Positions 1-7,861 of a stretch of DNA of 64,000 bases are shown here, piece after piece. Under the pieces are notes generated by a model, which worked only from the letters and a program-made list of their open reading frames with translations, was not told the DNA's origin and did not search any database. Origin of the DNA: Pantoea sp. SOD02 (lineage in GTDB: Bacteria > Pseudomonadota > Gammaproteobacteria > Enterobacterales > Enterobacteriaceae); NCBI RefSeq assembly GCF_024707505.1, contig NZ_CP102605.1, positions 496,001 to 560,000 on the forward strand, written 5' to 3'. Positions within the stretch are counted from its first letter, which is position 1. Each line of letters starts with the position of its first letter. The position numbers were made by a program, and so were the translations under genes.

Positions 1-99
1 CATCTCTACCAATCGAAAAGCAACGTGCGTGCCAGATTATTAATATGCTGAATTGCATGAATTTTGTGCGGGGTAATAAGTGGGTATTATGAGTTTTGC

Positions 100-126
100 T
101 GGTGCAAATTGGGGGGAGTTGCACCA
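100..126. repeat. 8-bp inverted repeat beyond the GNAT gene
   Basis: TGGTGCAA at 100-107 pairs perfectly with TTGCACCA at 119-126 across an 11-base loop. It lies just past the stop of the leftward acetyltransferase gene. No T-run follows on either strand, so it is not a convincing intrinsic terminator. The rest of 1-138 shows no supportable gene. Confidence 0.35.
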
Positions 127-138
127 AATGAGGACTTA

Positions 139-609
139 TTACTTTCTATTAAGGTCAAGATGCATGTCAAAACCCGTTACGCGAAAACCGAATTGCTCAT
201 ACAATTTCTGCGCGCGCAAATTATTCGGCGCTACTCGTAATTCAATTTCCTGCACATCTAAATCTTTGAGTTCATCAATAAATGCACGCATAATCTCTTT
301 GCCAATACCTTGCCCCTGATATTCCGGTAACAGGATCAAATCCATCAGAAAAGCAGCATCATTTTCCCTACTGAACCAAAGGTAGCCAATAGCCTGTTGA
401 TCACGTTGATAGATGCGAAAATGCTGATGGGGAGTGTTGATGCCAAGAGGCAGTGAAGACTGGATGGACTCAGCAGCTTCATGCTGCGCCCTTTCTTCGC
501 TGTAGCCATGATTCTCAGTTAAGTCGTTGGCATAATCATTTTTGGAAAGAATCAGCCACTGCTCAAGCTCAGTTGCAGAAATCTGCCTCAGGGATCCTTT
601 GTTATTCAT
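139..609 (-). CDS. GNAT-family N-acetyltransferase
   Basis: This 156-aa protein belongs to the GCN5-related acetyltransferase fold, which transfers acetyl from acetyl-CoA to an amine. The acetyl-CoA pyrophosphate loop is visible near residues 95-105 (PEYQGQGIGKEIM, the Q/R-x-x-G-x-G/A signature), preceded by the beta-4 strand FLMDLILL. The C-terminal part has the usual N-x-x-A-x-x-L-Y-E-Q-F-G-F motif (NNLRAQKLYEQFGF), where the tyrosine commonly acts as general acid. The ATG at 609 has an AAGGA ribosome site about 6 nt upstream. Substrate cannot be told from sequence. The gene stands alone with its own upstream region before the deaminase. Confidence 0.85.
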   Translation of the reverse strand: MNNKGSLRQISATELEQWLILSKNDYANDLTENHGYSEERAQHEAAESIQSSLPLGINTPHQHFRIYQRDQQAIGYLWFSRENDAAFLMDLILLPEYQGQGIGKEIMRAFIDELKDLDVQEIELRVAPNNLRAQKLYEQFGFRVTGFDMHLDLNRK

Positions 610-714
610 CTCTCGTCCTTAGAATATATTTTTGCGTAGCATAAACTAAGACACCGGATTCGACTAAAATTCCGCATAAGCGCGCAGCAAAAGCCGCGCG
701 ATTGTCACAATTTT

Positions 715-1179
715 TTATTTGTTCAAAACCTGCCAGCGTTTATAGACATCAAGCGCCTGCGGTCGAGGCTGATATTTCATCGGCAAGCGACGTTGTTCAA
801 TTGGTTTACTGTATTCGTCGTAAAAGGTGTCCAGCTCAAAATATTTACGGTCGTCGCGGTAATATGTCGAATACTCTTCGCGTTTGGTGATGTATATCAC
901 TTGTTTCGGGCTGCAATAATAGAGTGCACCCAGGCACATTGGACAAGGGCTGGCGAGAATATAAATGTCGCAGTCGGTGAGGTTTTCGCTGCCTGTTTCG
1001 CGGCAGGCTTCGCGAATGGCCAGAATTTCAGCATGAGCGGTGGGATCATTGGTCTGAGCCACGCGGTTTGCGCTTTCAGCGATCACCTTGCCATCACGGA
1101 CAATGACCGTCGCAAACGGGCGACCGCCCTCTTCAACATTCTTCATGGCTAAATCGATAGTGCGTTGTACAAAATCCAT
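715..1179 (-). CDS. Guanine-deaminase-like nucleoside/base deaminase
   Basis: A 154-aa cytidine-deaminase-fold zinc enzyme. The zinc ligand and catalytic glutamate lie in T-A-H-A-E (residues about 47-51) and the two zinc cysteines in P-C-P-M-C-L-G-A (about 76-83). Motifs such as NDPTAHAE, the acidic aromatic tail and the short length match the Bacillus GuaD type of guanine deaminase (guanine to xanthine and ammonia) better than TadA. The substrate is inferred from this resemblance. The frame extends to a TTG at 1200, but the ATG at 1179 has a GAGGAA site 3-4 nt upstream and is preferred. Confidence 0.8.
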   Translation of the reverse strand: MDFVQRTIDLAMKNVEEGGRPFATVIVRDGKVIAESANRVAQTNDPTAHAEILAIREACRETGSENLTDCDIYILASPCPMCLGALYYCSPKQVIYITKREEYSTYYRDDRKYFELDTFYDEYSKPIEQRRLPMKYQPRPQALDVYKRWQVLNK

Positions 1180-1340
1180 TACTTCCTCGCTTATATCCAA
1201 TAAACCGGTCCATCAATAACGATGGATTTTTTAGCCTGGTTCAGTTTTGTAGAATGCGAAAGCGATGCTCGGTTTGAACGTATACGATTTAACCGTTGAG
1301 AGAGTAAGATTTTATTTCAGATGGCGGCGTTGCTAAATAT

Positions 1341-1425
1341 CCCGTAGGGTCGCCATTTATGGTGACCAGGTGCGCATAAATGCGCACCCTGGGAATTGTC
1401 AGGTCGCTATTAATGGCGACCCTAC
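1341..1425. repeat. Composite palindromic repeat cluster (three hairpins)
   Basis: Three palindromes follow one another: GGTCGCCATTTATGGTGACC type at 1344-1367, GGTGCGCATAAATGCGCACC at 1369-1388, and GGTCGCTATTAATGGCGACC followed by CTAC at 1402-1425. The first and third are inverted copies of the dispersed family seen at 23.1, 28.3, 41.7, 51.3, 59.2 and 61.4 kb, each keeping a GTAG/CTAC handle. The arrangement resembles a BIME built from REP-like units. The last unit runs into the stop codon of the isomerase-like gene (TAG, 1424-1422). Confidence 0.85.
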
Positions 1426-2849
1426 GTAATTCGGGCTGCCTGGATATTTAACAACGTCGCGATATTTTCAATTACCTCGCCGAGATGTCCGCGGCCAATT
1501 GCGCAGTGATGTGCGGCCCCGCCTTCACACCATAATCGGGTGAAGTCCCGTGCACTGAGCGCAAAGCGGTAATTACTGTTGGTGTTGCCGATATCGAGCG
1601 TTTCACCCGCTACAGCTTCGCCTTCCGCGTATTGCAGCGTGACGTTGCCATCGCGATGTTCCACCACCGATAAAAAGGTTACCGGTCCGTGGGCCACGTT
1701 CATCTGAATCGAAACCCCCTTCCCAGGCTTGCCGTGATAGACCGGTAAAGGGACCAGCCGGACTTTCGCCGACGACATGGCTGGATGCGCAGGCCCATCA
1801 TGGCCCCACTGCACGCTGTCATCGCGGAAGTTGATGCCATAAGGCTCGGAAAAGGATCCGCCTGCTTTGAGAAGGCTAAGGATCTTCATCGCAATCACGT
1901 TTTTGACTTCACACTCACCGGCAACAGGAACGCCTCGGTTGGTCAGCAAGGTGTTACCGGCAATCACCGACGTGACAATATTTTCATGCGCTGAACCGGG
2001 AGCGCCTTCATAGTAATAAGCCAGCGCGCCAAGCTGATGTCGATCGACCAACTTATCGAGCGCCACCGCTGTACTTAATGCGCGATGAATTTCTACCTCT
2101 TCGCAAGCTTGATCGACATCGAGCACGCTGAAAAGCTCATCCCTTTTAGCGCTAACTTCGCTCTCTTCCAACTGGCTGGCAAGCGTGACTAACTCACAGA
2201 ACTCAACGATTTTGAAGCGCACGCCAAAGCGAGCGGAGAGATTGGTGATATCCGCATAGACATCGTACATGCCGTTGTAATAGTGACCGGCGATGCCAAT
2301 TTGCGTGCGCTTAAGTGAACGCACCACGGATGCAGCGCTGAGCCAGTTTGCAATCTGCCGCCAGGCCACATCGTCATCCAGATAGCCCACAACCAGCTGA
2401 TGCTGAATGCCGGTTCGCTGGAATACATTAACTAATTCTGGTGCCGTACAGGCCTGACAGTGCGCCAGCCATTGGCCGGTGCGGTCTTCGCGCTTGGTAA
2501 GTAGATTGATTTGCTGACAAGGCACCGACATTTCCGGCTGCAAAGCCAATATCAGAACTGGCTTGTTAAGGCTTTGCACCAGCGGAAGCACGGTAGAACT
2601 GAGGGCATAGGTGGTGATGTATAACACCACAACGTCAACATTCTCCTTAGAGAACAATTGCGTCGCCTGCTCGGTTTTCTCACTGTTATCAATCAGGCCG
2701 GCATCCACGACCTCAACGTTGTAACGTTGCAGCCGCCCGGATACCACAGCAAGATAGCGCTCAAGTTGCTCCTTAAGCCCGGCAAACTGTGGCCAGTAGG
2801 TTTCAAGCCCGATACCAAATAGTCCGACTTTAATGTTGTCCACAACCAT
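1422..2849 (-). CDS. L-fucose/L-arabinose isomerase family protein
   Basis: This 475-aa cytoplasmic protein resembles the L-arabinose isomerase (AraA) superfamily, which interconverts aldoses and ketoses with a divalent metal. Visible marks are the N-terminal Rossmann-like start (KVGLFGIGLETYWPQF), the YYYEG segment and the G-E-C-E-V-K segment that supply candidate metal-binding glutamates, and a late histidine pair in GGAAHHCAIGRGH. It is not close enough to AraA to assign arabinose as substrate, and no other pentose genes are adjacent. The frame is open to 2930, but ATG 2849 starts the conserved fold and has a GAGG just upstream, though the spacing is short. Confidence 0.75.
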   Translation of the reverse strand: MVVDNIKVGLFGIGLETYWPQFAGLKEQLERYLAVVSGRLQRYNVEVVDAGLIDNSEKTEQATQLFSKENVDVVVLYITTYALSSTVLPLVQSLNKPVLILALQPEMSVPCQQINLLTKREDRTGQWLAHCQACTAPELVNVFQRTGIQHQLVVGYLDDDVAWRQIANWLSAASVVRSLKRTQIGIAGHYYNGMYDVYADITNLSARFGVRFKIVEFCELVTLASQLEESEVSAKRDELFSVLDVDQACEEVEIHRALSTAVALDKLVDRHQLGALAYYYEGAPGSAHENIVTSVIAGNTLLTNRGVPVAGECEVKNVIAMKILSLLKAGGSFSEPYGINFRDDSVQWGHDGPAHPAMSSAKVRLVPLPVYHGKPGKGVSIQMNVAHGPVTFLSVVEHRDGNVTLQYAEGEAVAGETLDIGNTNSNYRFALSARDFTRLWCEGGAAHHCAIGRGHLGEVIENIATLLNIQAARIT

Positions 2850-2975
2850 TCCTCGCACTGGAAAGAGAAGCTTTCCATTGTGCGAATTTATCATTGGGAA
2901 ACCTGTGTCATTCTGACAACCAAAAGCCATTCATGGCAGGAGACCAATAATCAGCCTGCAATGGCTCGCAGATTT

Positions 2976-3308
2976 TTACATCCCACGTTGGTTGTGCAAA
3001 TAGCCCGGCAGAATTTCAAGTTCTGTTTGGTGATTTATCCGCGTAGCAGCGGTGTTTCTGGCTAATGGTGCGATTTCCCGCAGCTTCATTTCACGGTTTA
3101 CTTTTGGCAGCCACTCTTCGAACTGTTTAGCGTAGGAATCCGCCAGATGTTGATCATGGGTGCGCCCCACGAAAAGCTTACTTTTAGCGAGACGGGAAAT
3201 ATCCGTAGCATATATCTCATAGAGATCGCCGCACTGTTGAATTTCAATCGCGGTGAAATGCATATTTGGCCAGAAACTCACTTTTGCTGAAAAATTGCTG
3301 TAATTCAT
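2976..3308 (-). CDS. Hypothetical protein, 110 aa
   Basis: A basic, soluble 110-aa product with no signal peptide, membrane segment or motif that I recognise. The middle (residues about 45-75) looks helical and charged (DQHLADSYAKQFEEWLPKVNREMKL), suggesting a small folded cytoplasmic protein. The ATG at 3308 has only a weak ribosome site (GTGAT about 5 nt upstream). It lies upstream of the isomerase-like gene on the same strand with a gap of about 125 nt. It may be a lineage-specific gene; the lack of a strong start signal lowers confidence. Confidence 0.5.
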   Translation of the reverse strand: MNYSNFSAKVSFWPNMHFTAIEIQQCGDLYEIYATDISRLAKSKLFVGRTHDQHLADSYAKQFEEWLPKVNREMKLREIAPLARNTAATRINHQTELEILPGYLHNQRGM

Positions 3309-3468
3309 AAAATATCACTTATTAATGGATTTATCTGTGTGCCAGATTATTCTGGTCGGTCCAGTCATTATAACGCGTTTGGCATGGCAGTAGACTGTCA
3401 GATAAATCCTGATCTTTTGAAATTGAAAACCATTTAAAAACCGATAATCCTATTTATGGGCACTATTC

Positions 3469-3729
3469 TTAACCTAAAAAACCGTCATCATCCGGCGTCT
3501 TTCCCAGGACGATTTGCAGCGTACTACGCAGGCAATCCTGAAATGCAGCATCATTGGTAGTCTCTAGCTCTGCCAGAAGATAGGCGATAATGCTTTTATT
3601 GGTAACGTTTTTTTTGTCCGCGATGATTGCGGTGATGATTGAGCCCAATATTTCGGCCTCGGATTTTTGCTGCACAGAACCACAATTAAAATAGGCTATA
3701 AAGTTGGTGCTAATATTGATTTTTTGCAT
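3469..3729 (-). CDS. AriR/YmgB-family biofilm and acid-resistance regulator
   Basis: This 86-aa protein matches the pattern of E. coli AriR (YmgB), a small all-helical dimer that represses biofilm formation and affects acid resistance. Shared pattern: an acidic E-a-x-x-L-G-x-x-x-T stretch (EAEILGSIITAI), N-V-x-N-K-x-I-I (NVTNKSII), LETTxD (LETTND) and a C-terminal R-x-T-L-x-I-V-L-x-x-T-x-D-D. Length fits the family (about 88 aa). The gene stands alone, with 444 nt upstream before the end of the PTS operon. Function is by family analogy. Confidence 0.7.
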   Translation of the reverse strand: MQKINISTNFIAYFNCGSVQQKSEAEILGSIITAIIADKKNVTNKSIIAYLLAELETTNDAAFQDCLRSTLQIVLGKTPDDDGFLG

Positions 3730-4137
3730 GCATTTCCCCTGGCAACGGTAGTGCCAATATTTTATTTAGTGATTAATGTTTTAATGGAATGGTCTAAAAA
3801 GAGAGACCACTAAAGATCTAACTAAATTGATTAAATTTGATGAACGGGGAATAGTGTTAATTTTTGAGAATATATCTATCAAGAGAGCCTGCTGAGATTA
3901 ATGTTTGAAAGCGCGGTTTTAAGTGGGGACAGTTGTCTCATCTCCGCTTGGCGACAAAAGTATACAAAGCTGTAATCCGTGTACAGAATTTTCTTGTGAT
4001 AAAAACGCTTTTAATTTAAAGAGTTGAAATAACATTAGCGATAACAGTCAGTTGAGTGATAGTTAGAGCTCAAAGAAAATTGTAAATTAGTCCTGCCCGG
4101 TGACTAATGTGCAATTATGGATACGGGGTTTCAAGAT
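3730..4137. other. AT-rich intergenic region upstream of the AriR-like gene
   Basis: No open frame with a plausible ribosome site was found here. The region is clearly more AT-rich than its neighbours, as expected for an H-NS-type silenced promoter region. It contains a short hairpin TGGTCT/AGACCA near 3790-3808. It probably carries the promoter of the AriR-like gene; no confident -10/-35 pair could be chosen. Confidence 0.4.
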
Positions 4138-4165
4138 GCAGAAGCGCACATTTATGCGCTTCTGC
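4138..4165 (-). terminator. Hairpin at the end of the PTS operon
   Basis: GCAGAAGCGCA pairs with TGCGCTTCTGC over 11 bp around a six-base loop, 9 nt past the IIC stop codon. The inner part (GCGCAcatttaTGCGC) resembles the companion palindrome found next to the dispersed repeats. There is no real T-run on the leftward transcript, so it may act as an RNA 3'-end stabiliser rather than a true intrinsic terminator. Confidence 0.5.
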
Positions 4166-4173
4166 CCATGTCA

Positions 4174-5526
4174 TCAAGGCGTTACCGCTTCCCCGCTCAC
4201 CACTTTTGCTTGCTGCAGGCTAGCCTCTTCCTCGCGGAACTTAAGTCGATCCCAGACGCGGAAGAACGGATAGTAAATCACCAGAGAAATCGTCAGATTC
4301 ACCACCTGCAATACGGTGCCAGAAATATGCCCGCCGGTTGCCAGATACCCGCTAACAAAAATCGGTGTGGTAAATGGCAGCGCAATCCCTGCAGGTGGTG
4401 CCACTAAACCGGTACTCATCGCCGCCCATGACACAATCACCAACACCACCGGCGTCAGGATGAAAGGCAGGAACAGATACGGGTTCATCACCAGCGGGAT
4501 GCCGAACACCAATGGCTCGCTGATGTTAAACAGCGCCGCTGGAGCGGCAATTTTACCGAGCTGTTTCATCTGACGACTGCGTGAACGAATCAGCATAAAG
4601 ATTACCAATCCCAGCAGCGCGCCAGTGCCGCCCGGCGCAATCCACAAGTCGTAAAACTGCTGAGTAAAGATGTGCGGAATTGGTTGGTTATGCTGGAACG
4701 CCTCGAGGTTTTCACTCATGTTCGATAGCCAAACCGGCTGAATAAACACCAGCACAATCGCATCGCCGTGCAGCCCAAGCGTCCAGAGAATGCCAATCAG
4801 CAGCACTGAGAAAATCATGCCGGGCAGCGTGCCGCCGACGTGATGCATCGGCAGACCAATCACAGTCGCAATCAGGTTATTGATATCGCCGAAAGGAGAG
4901 GCTTCTACTGCCAGACGAAGCATCAACACCACCGCCAGCACGCAAAAACCGGGTACCAGCGCAAGGAAGGATTTCGCCACCGCTGGCGGCACGCCTTCGG
5001 GCATCTTAATCACCAGATTACGGTTGTGCACAAAGCGATAAATCTCAGTGGAAAGCAGTGCAATTACAATAGCCACGAACAAGCCCTGGCTGCCAATCAG
5101 CGAAATCGGCAACACGCCGGTGACCAACTGCGTCGGCGCGCCTTCCACCGGGGCAAACAGCGTCTGCTGTGGAATGGTCATCACAAATGCCACTAACGCC
5201 ATCGCGCCGCTGGTGAGCGGATCGAGCGTGCGATATTTCTCTGCCAAACGGTAGGCAATACCAAAGCTGGAGATCAGCGCCATGATGTCGTAGGTGGCGC
5301 GCACCGGATAAAGCAGTTTGTTGCGCCACGTGTCGCCAAACAGATCCGCCATTAAATGGCCCCACGCCGGAATCGGCAGATAGGCAAAGATCAGGAAGAA
5401 GCTGCCAATCAGCATAAACGGCATGTTGAGAATGATGCCGTCACGCACGGAGAGCACATGCTTCTGACCGGCGATTTTCAGTGCGACGGGCAAGACATAA
5501 CGGTCTATAAAAGTACGATTAGACAT
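4174..5526 (-). CDS. PTS cellobiose/chitobiose-type EIIC permease
   Basis: A 450-aa polytopic membrane protein of the lactose/cellobiose (ChbC/CelB) EIIC family. It imports a beta-linked disaccharide while it is phosphorylated by IIB. The N-terminus (SNRTFIDRYVLPVALKIAG) and the VRDGIILNMPFMLIGSFFLI segment are typical, and about ten hydrophobic helices follow, with the H-x-x-G-x-L/T re-entrant region (MHHVGGTLPG) and the SEPLVFGIP substrate loop. ATG 5526 is preferred over the upstream ATG at 5553 because AGAGGAA lies 7 nt before it and the family N-terminus begins there. It is the last gene of the IIB-IIA-GH4-IIC operon, 31 nt after the glycosidase. Confidence 0.93.
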   Translation of the reverse strand: MSNRTFIDRYVLPVALKIAGQKHVLSVRDGIILNMPFMLIGSFFLIFAYLPIPAWGHLMADLFGDTWRNKLLYPVRATYDIMALISSFGIAYRLAEKYRTLDPLTSGAMALVAFVMTIPQQTLFAPVEGAPTQLVTGVLPISLIGSQGLFVAIVIALLSTEIYRFVHNRNLVIKMPEGVPPAVAKSFLALVPGFCVLAVVLMLRLAVEASPFGDINNLIATVIGLPMHHVGGTLPGMIFSVLLIGILWTLGLHGDAIVLVFIQPVWLSNMSENLEAFQHNQPIPHIFTQQFYDLWIAPGGTGALLGLVIFMLIRSRSRQMKQLGKIAAPAALFNISEPLVFGIPLVMNPYLFLPFILTPVVLVIVSWAAMSTGLVAPPAGIALPFTTPIFVSGYLATGGHISGTVLQVVNLTISLVIYYPFFRVWDRLKFREEEASLQQAKVVSGEAVTP

Positions 5527-5557
5527 AAGTGTTCCTCTGGCTCTGTGGCGCAACGGA

Positions 5558-6871
5558 TTATGGCGTGGCGAACTGCGGCAGCCACGGCTTATTAAGGGTC
5601 AGCACTTCTTCCAGTAACGCTTCGGCGGTCGCGACATCACCGACTAACGGATTGCCGAGCAGCGCCAGCAACGCCTGCTGACGATCGCCATGCACAGCCG
5701 CTTCGATGGTCAGACGTTCAAACGCTTTGATCTGCTGCGTCAGGCCATTCATCAGCGGCGGCAACTCGCCAAACACCAGCGGATGCGCGCCTTGCGCGTC
5801 AACCAGACAGTTCACTTCCACCACCGCATCATCCGGCAGGCCATGAATCGCGCCGTTGTTGCGGCAGTTCACCACCAGATTTTTGCCACTGTTATTGTGA
5901 ATCGCGCTGATCAGTTCAACCGCCACTTCGGAGTAATACGCGCCGCCACGGAAACTCAGCTGTTCAGGTTTATGTGACAGATGCGGATCGGCATACAGCT
6001 CGAACAGCTCGGCTTCCACTTTCATTACCTGCTCCGCACGCGTGCCTTCGTTACCGTTTTGCGCTTTTTCCTGCTCTTCGGCCAGCATCTGCGGCGTTTG
6101 CCAGTAATAGCGATGATACGGGCACGGAATTGCCTTGAGCGCGCGCAGGAACTGCGGCGACCATGGCATATCTTTGATGTTATTCATGGTGAGCGATTGG
6201 CCATCGCACAGTTGTTCAATCACCTGCGAGGTGACATCCTCGCCGCGACAGGTCACCTGATGCACCCACACCAGATGATTGAGCCCGGCGAAGCGCAGTT
6301 GCACGTCATCCCAGGGCGCGTCGAGCATGCCGGCAATCATGTGGTGCATATTTACCGGCACATTACACAGGCCGATAATTTTCGCCTTGCTGTAACGCGA
6401 CACCGCTTCCGTCACAATCCCCGCCGGATTGGTGAAGTTGATGATAAAGGCATCTGGCGCCAACTCTTCCACTTTGCGCGCCACGTTAAGCATCACCGGA
6501 ATGGTGCGCAGCGCTTTGGCAAAACCGCCCACGCCGGTGGTTTCCTGGCCGAGCCGTCCATATTTCAGTCCGAGGCGCTCATCTGCGGCACGCGCGGCAA
6601 GCTGACCCACACGCAGCTGCGTCAGCACAAATCGGGCGCCGCGAATCGCTTCATCGAGTTCAAAATGCACGCTGACTTTCACCTGCTCCAGCCCGTTTTG
6701 TTGCAGCATGCGGCGAGTGAGATCGGCGATGACATGCACCTTTTCACGTCCCTGCTCGACATCCACCAGCGCCAGTTCCGTCACCGGCAGCTGCGCATAG
6801 CGATTGATGATGCCTTCTACCAACTCCGGTGAGTAGCTGCTGCCACCACCAATAATCGCCATCTTAAGCAT
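5558..6871 (-). CDS. 6-phospho-beta-glucosidase, glycoside hydrolase family 4
   Basis: A 437-aa GH4 enzyme (ChbF/CelF/BglH type). It hydrolyses the phosphorylated disaccharide delivered by the PTS using NAD+ and Mn2+ by an oxidation-elimination mechanism. The dinucleotide-binding start (AIIGGGSSYSPELVEG) is at the N-terminus, the metal-binding cysteine in GLCNVPVNMHH, and the metal-binding histidine in LNHLVWVH. Length is normal for the family. ATG 6871 has an AGGAGG site; the frame opens at 6907 without one. It overlaps the IIA gene by 8 nt, so translation is probably coupled. Whether the natural sugar is cellobiose, chitobiose or an aryl glucoside cannot be decided from sequence. Confidence 0.93.
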   Translation of the reverse strand: MLKMAIIGGGSSYSPELVEGIINRYAQLPVTELALVDVEQGREKVHVIADLTRRMLQQNGLEQVKVSVHFELDEAIRGARFVLTQLRVGQLAARAADERLGLKYGRLGQETTGVGGFAKALRTIPVMLNVARKVEELAPDAFIINFTNPAGIVTEAVSRYSKAKIIGLCNVPVNMHHMIAGMLDAPWDDVQLRFAGLNHLVWVHQVTCRGEDVTSQVIEQLCDGQSLTMNNIKDMPWSPQFLRALKAIPCPYHRYYWQTPQMLAEEQEKAQNGNEGTRAEQVMKVEAELFELYADPHLSHKPEQLSFRGGAYYSEVAVELISAIHNNSGKNLVVNCRNNGAIHGLPDDAVVEVNCLVDAQGAHPLVFGELPPLMNGLTQQIKAFERLTIEAAVHGDRQQALLALLGNPLVGDVATAEALLEEVLTLNKPWLPQFATP

Positions 6872-7205
6872 TCGTGCCTCCTGCCGCAGTGCGGCGGTAA
6901 AGTTCAATGATTTCGCCTGCCAAATCCTGAATCAGCATGGCGTTCATCAGATGGTCCTGTGCATGGACCAAAATCAGCGTGACCGGCAACTTGCCGCTGC
7001 CTTCATCCAGACCAATCAGCGCGGTTTGCTGCTGGTGCGCCGCGCTAATGCTTTCGCTCGCCGCCGCTAACTGCTGCTGCGCCTCGCTGAAGCGCCCTTC
7101 TCGTGCCAGCCGCAGCGCGCTAATTGCCGCGCTACGGGCTGCGCCGGCTTGCACCAGCAGCAGCATAATTTCCTCTTCAAACTCGATAGCCACGATTTCA
7201 GACAT
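6864..7205 (-). CDS. PTS lactose/cellobiose-type EIIA
   Basis: A 113-aa, all-helical, trimeric EIIA of the lactose/cellobiose family. It relays phosphate from HPr to IIB. The phosphorylation site lies in the V-H-A-Q-D-H-L-M signature (residues about 77-84), whose aspartate normally holds the trimer's metal ion. The N-terminal helix is rich in Ala/Arg/Glu as usual. ATG 7205 has GGGGGA about 7 nt upstream; the longer frame to 7226 lacks support. It overlaps the glycosidase gene and follows the IIB gene after 59 nt. Confidence 0.93.
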   Translation of the reverse strand: MSEIVAIEFEEEIMLLLVQAGAARSAAISALRLAREGRFSEAQQQLAAASESISAAHQQQTALIGLDEGSGKLPVTLILVHAQDHLMNAMLIQDLAGEIIELYRRTAAGGTNA

Positions 7206-7264
7206 GCAAAATCCCCCACAGCACAAAGCCGTGTAGTGTCAGACAGATGAGTTAAAACGGACGG

Positions 7265-7570
7265 TTAGGAGGTGTGTAACGCCAGCGCTTTATCGAGCAC
7301 CTGTTCGCCACGCATCATGCCGTAATCCATCATGTCGATGACGGCGACAGATTTGCCCTGTGGCGCGGCAATCGCGGTAAGACGGGCAGCTTCGAACTGC
7401 ACCTGCGGGCCAAGCAGAACGACGTCGGCATCTGGCAGAATACGTTCGAATTCCGCCACCGGCACGGCTTTGATGTCGATTTCCAGACCGCGACCTAAAG
7501 CGGCGTGCTGCATTTTGCTCACCAGCATGCTGGTTGACATGCCTGCAGCACAGCAAAGTACGATGCGCAT
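7265..7570 (-). CDS. PTS lactose/cellobiose-type EIIB
   Basis: A 101-aa cytoplasmic EIIB with a phosphatase-like fold. The phosphocysteine is Cys7 in C-A-A-G-M-S-T, the C-x-x-G-x-S-T P-loop of the family. It passes phosphate from IIA to the sugar bound by IIC. The ATG at 7570 has a strong AGGAGA site about 7 nt upstream; the open frame to 7702 runs through the regulatory region and is rejected. It is the first gene of the operon and is read from the promoter region shared with the RpiR regulator. Confidence 0.93.
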   Translation of the reverse strand: MRIVLCCAAGMSTSMLVSKMQHAALGRGLEIDIKAVPVAEFERILPDADVVLLGPQVQFEAARLTAIAAPQGKSVAVIDMMDYGMMRGEQVLDKALALHTS

Positions 7571-7659
7571 AATTTCTTCTCCTGTGATTTGTCCCGGCCA
7601 TTTAAGACCTGTCTCAGAGAAGCTGTAAAGTGGCTGCGGGCAGAGGATTTTCTGATGGT

Positions 7660-7674
7660 TTGATAATTTATCAA
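7660..7674. promoter_or_regulatory. 15-nt AT-rich palindrome in the PTS operon leader
   Basis: TTGATAATTTATCAA reads the same on both strands except for the centre. It sits about 90 nt upstream of the IIB start. It differs from the two CATGAAA palindromes farther up, so it could bind another regulator or be part of the promoter. Function is unknown. Confidence 0.4.
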
Positions 7675-7704
7675 TATAGATCATATAGATATAACAAAAC
7701 ACAT

Positions 7705-7723
7705 CATGAAAATATTTTTCACG
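7705..7723. promoter_or_regulatory. Putative RpiR operator, copy 1
   Basis: CATGAAAATATTTTTCACG is a near-perfect inverted repeat with TGAAA/TTTCA arms, the arm type used by several RpiR-family regulators. A second copy with the same length and arms lies at 7806-7824, centre to centre 101 nt away. It is followed by TGTGATC (7726-7732), which could be one half of a CRP site, but the other half is poor. Binding by the adjacent regulator is inferred. Confidence 0.6.
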
Positions 7724-7805
7724 AGTGTGATCTTAACCGTAATTTAACAGTCATAATCCCAACAAAAGCCGATAAAACCCGATAATCAGATGAAAAAAAG
7801 CTCAA

Positions 7806-7824
7806 CATGAAAAATAATTTCATG
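7806..7824. promoter_or_regulatory. Putative RpiR operator, copy 2
   Basis: CATGAAAAATAATTTCATG is a 19-nt palindrome with seven-base arms CATGAAA/TTTCATG, 37 nt before the regulator's start codon. It matches copy 1 in length and in both arms. The placement suits autoregulation of the regulator and, with copy 1, looping control of the PTS operon. Confidence 0.6.
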
Positions 7825-7861
7825 CATGATGGATGCTCGCTACTGAGGATGTGATGAGTTG

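Noticed and set aside
5981..6832. 283-aa open frame on the + strand
   Set aside because: It lies entirely antisense to the GH4 glycosidase gene, has His/Arg-rich low-complexity text and no ribosome site; a shadow frame in GC-rich coding DNA.
7726..7741. Possible CRP site TGTGATC... next to the first RpiR-type palindrome
   Set aside because: Only one half-site matches; the second half (expected TCACA) is poor. CRP control of a PTS operon is plausible but not supported by this sequence alone.
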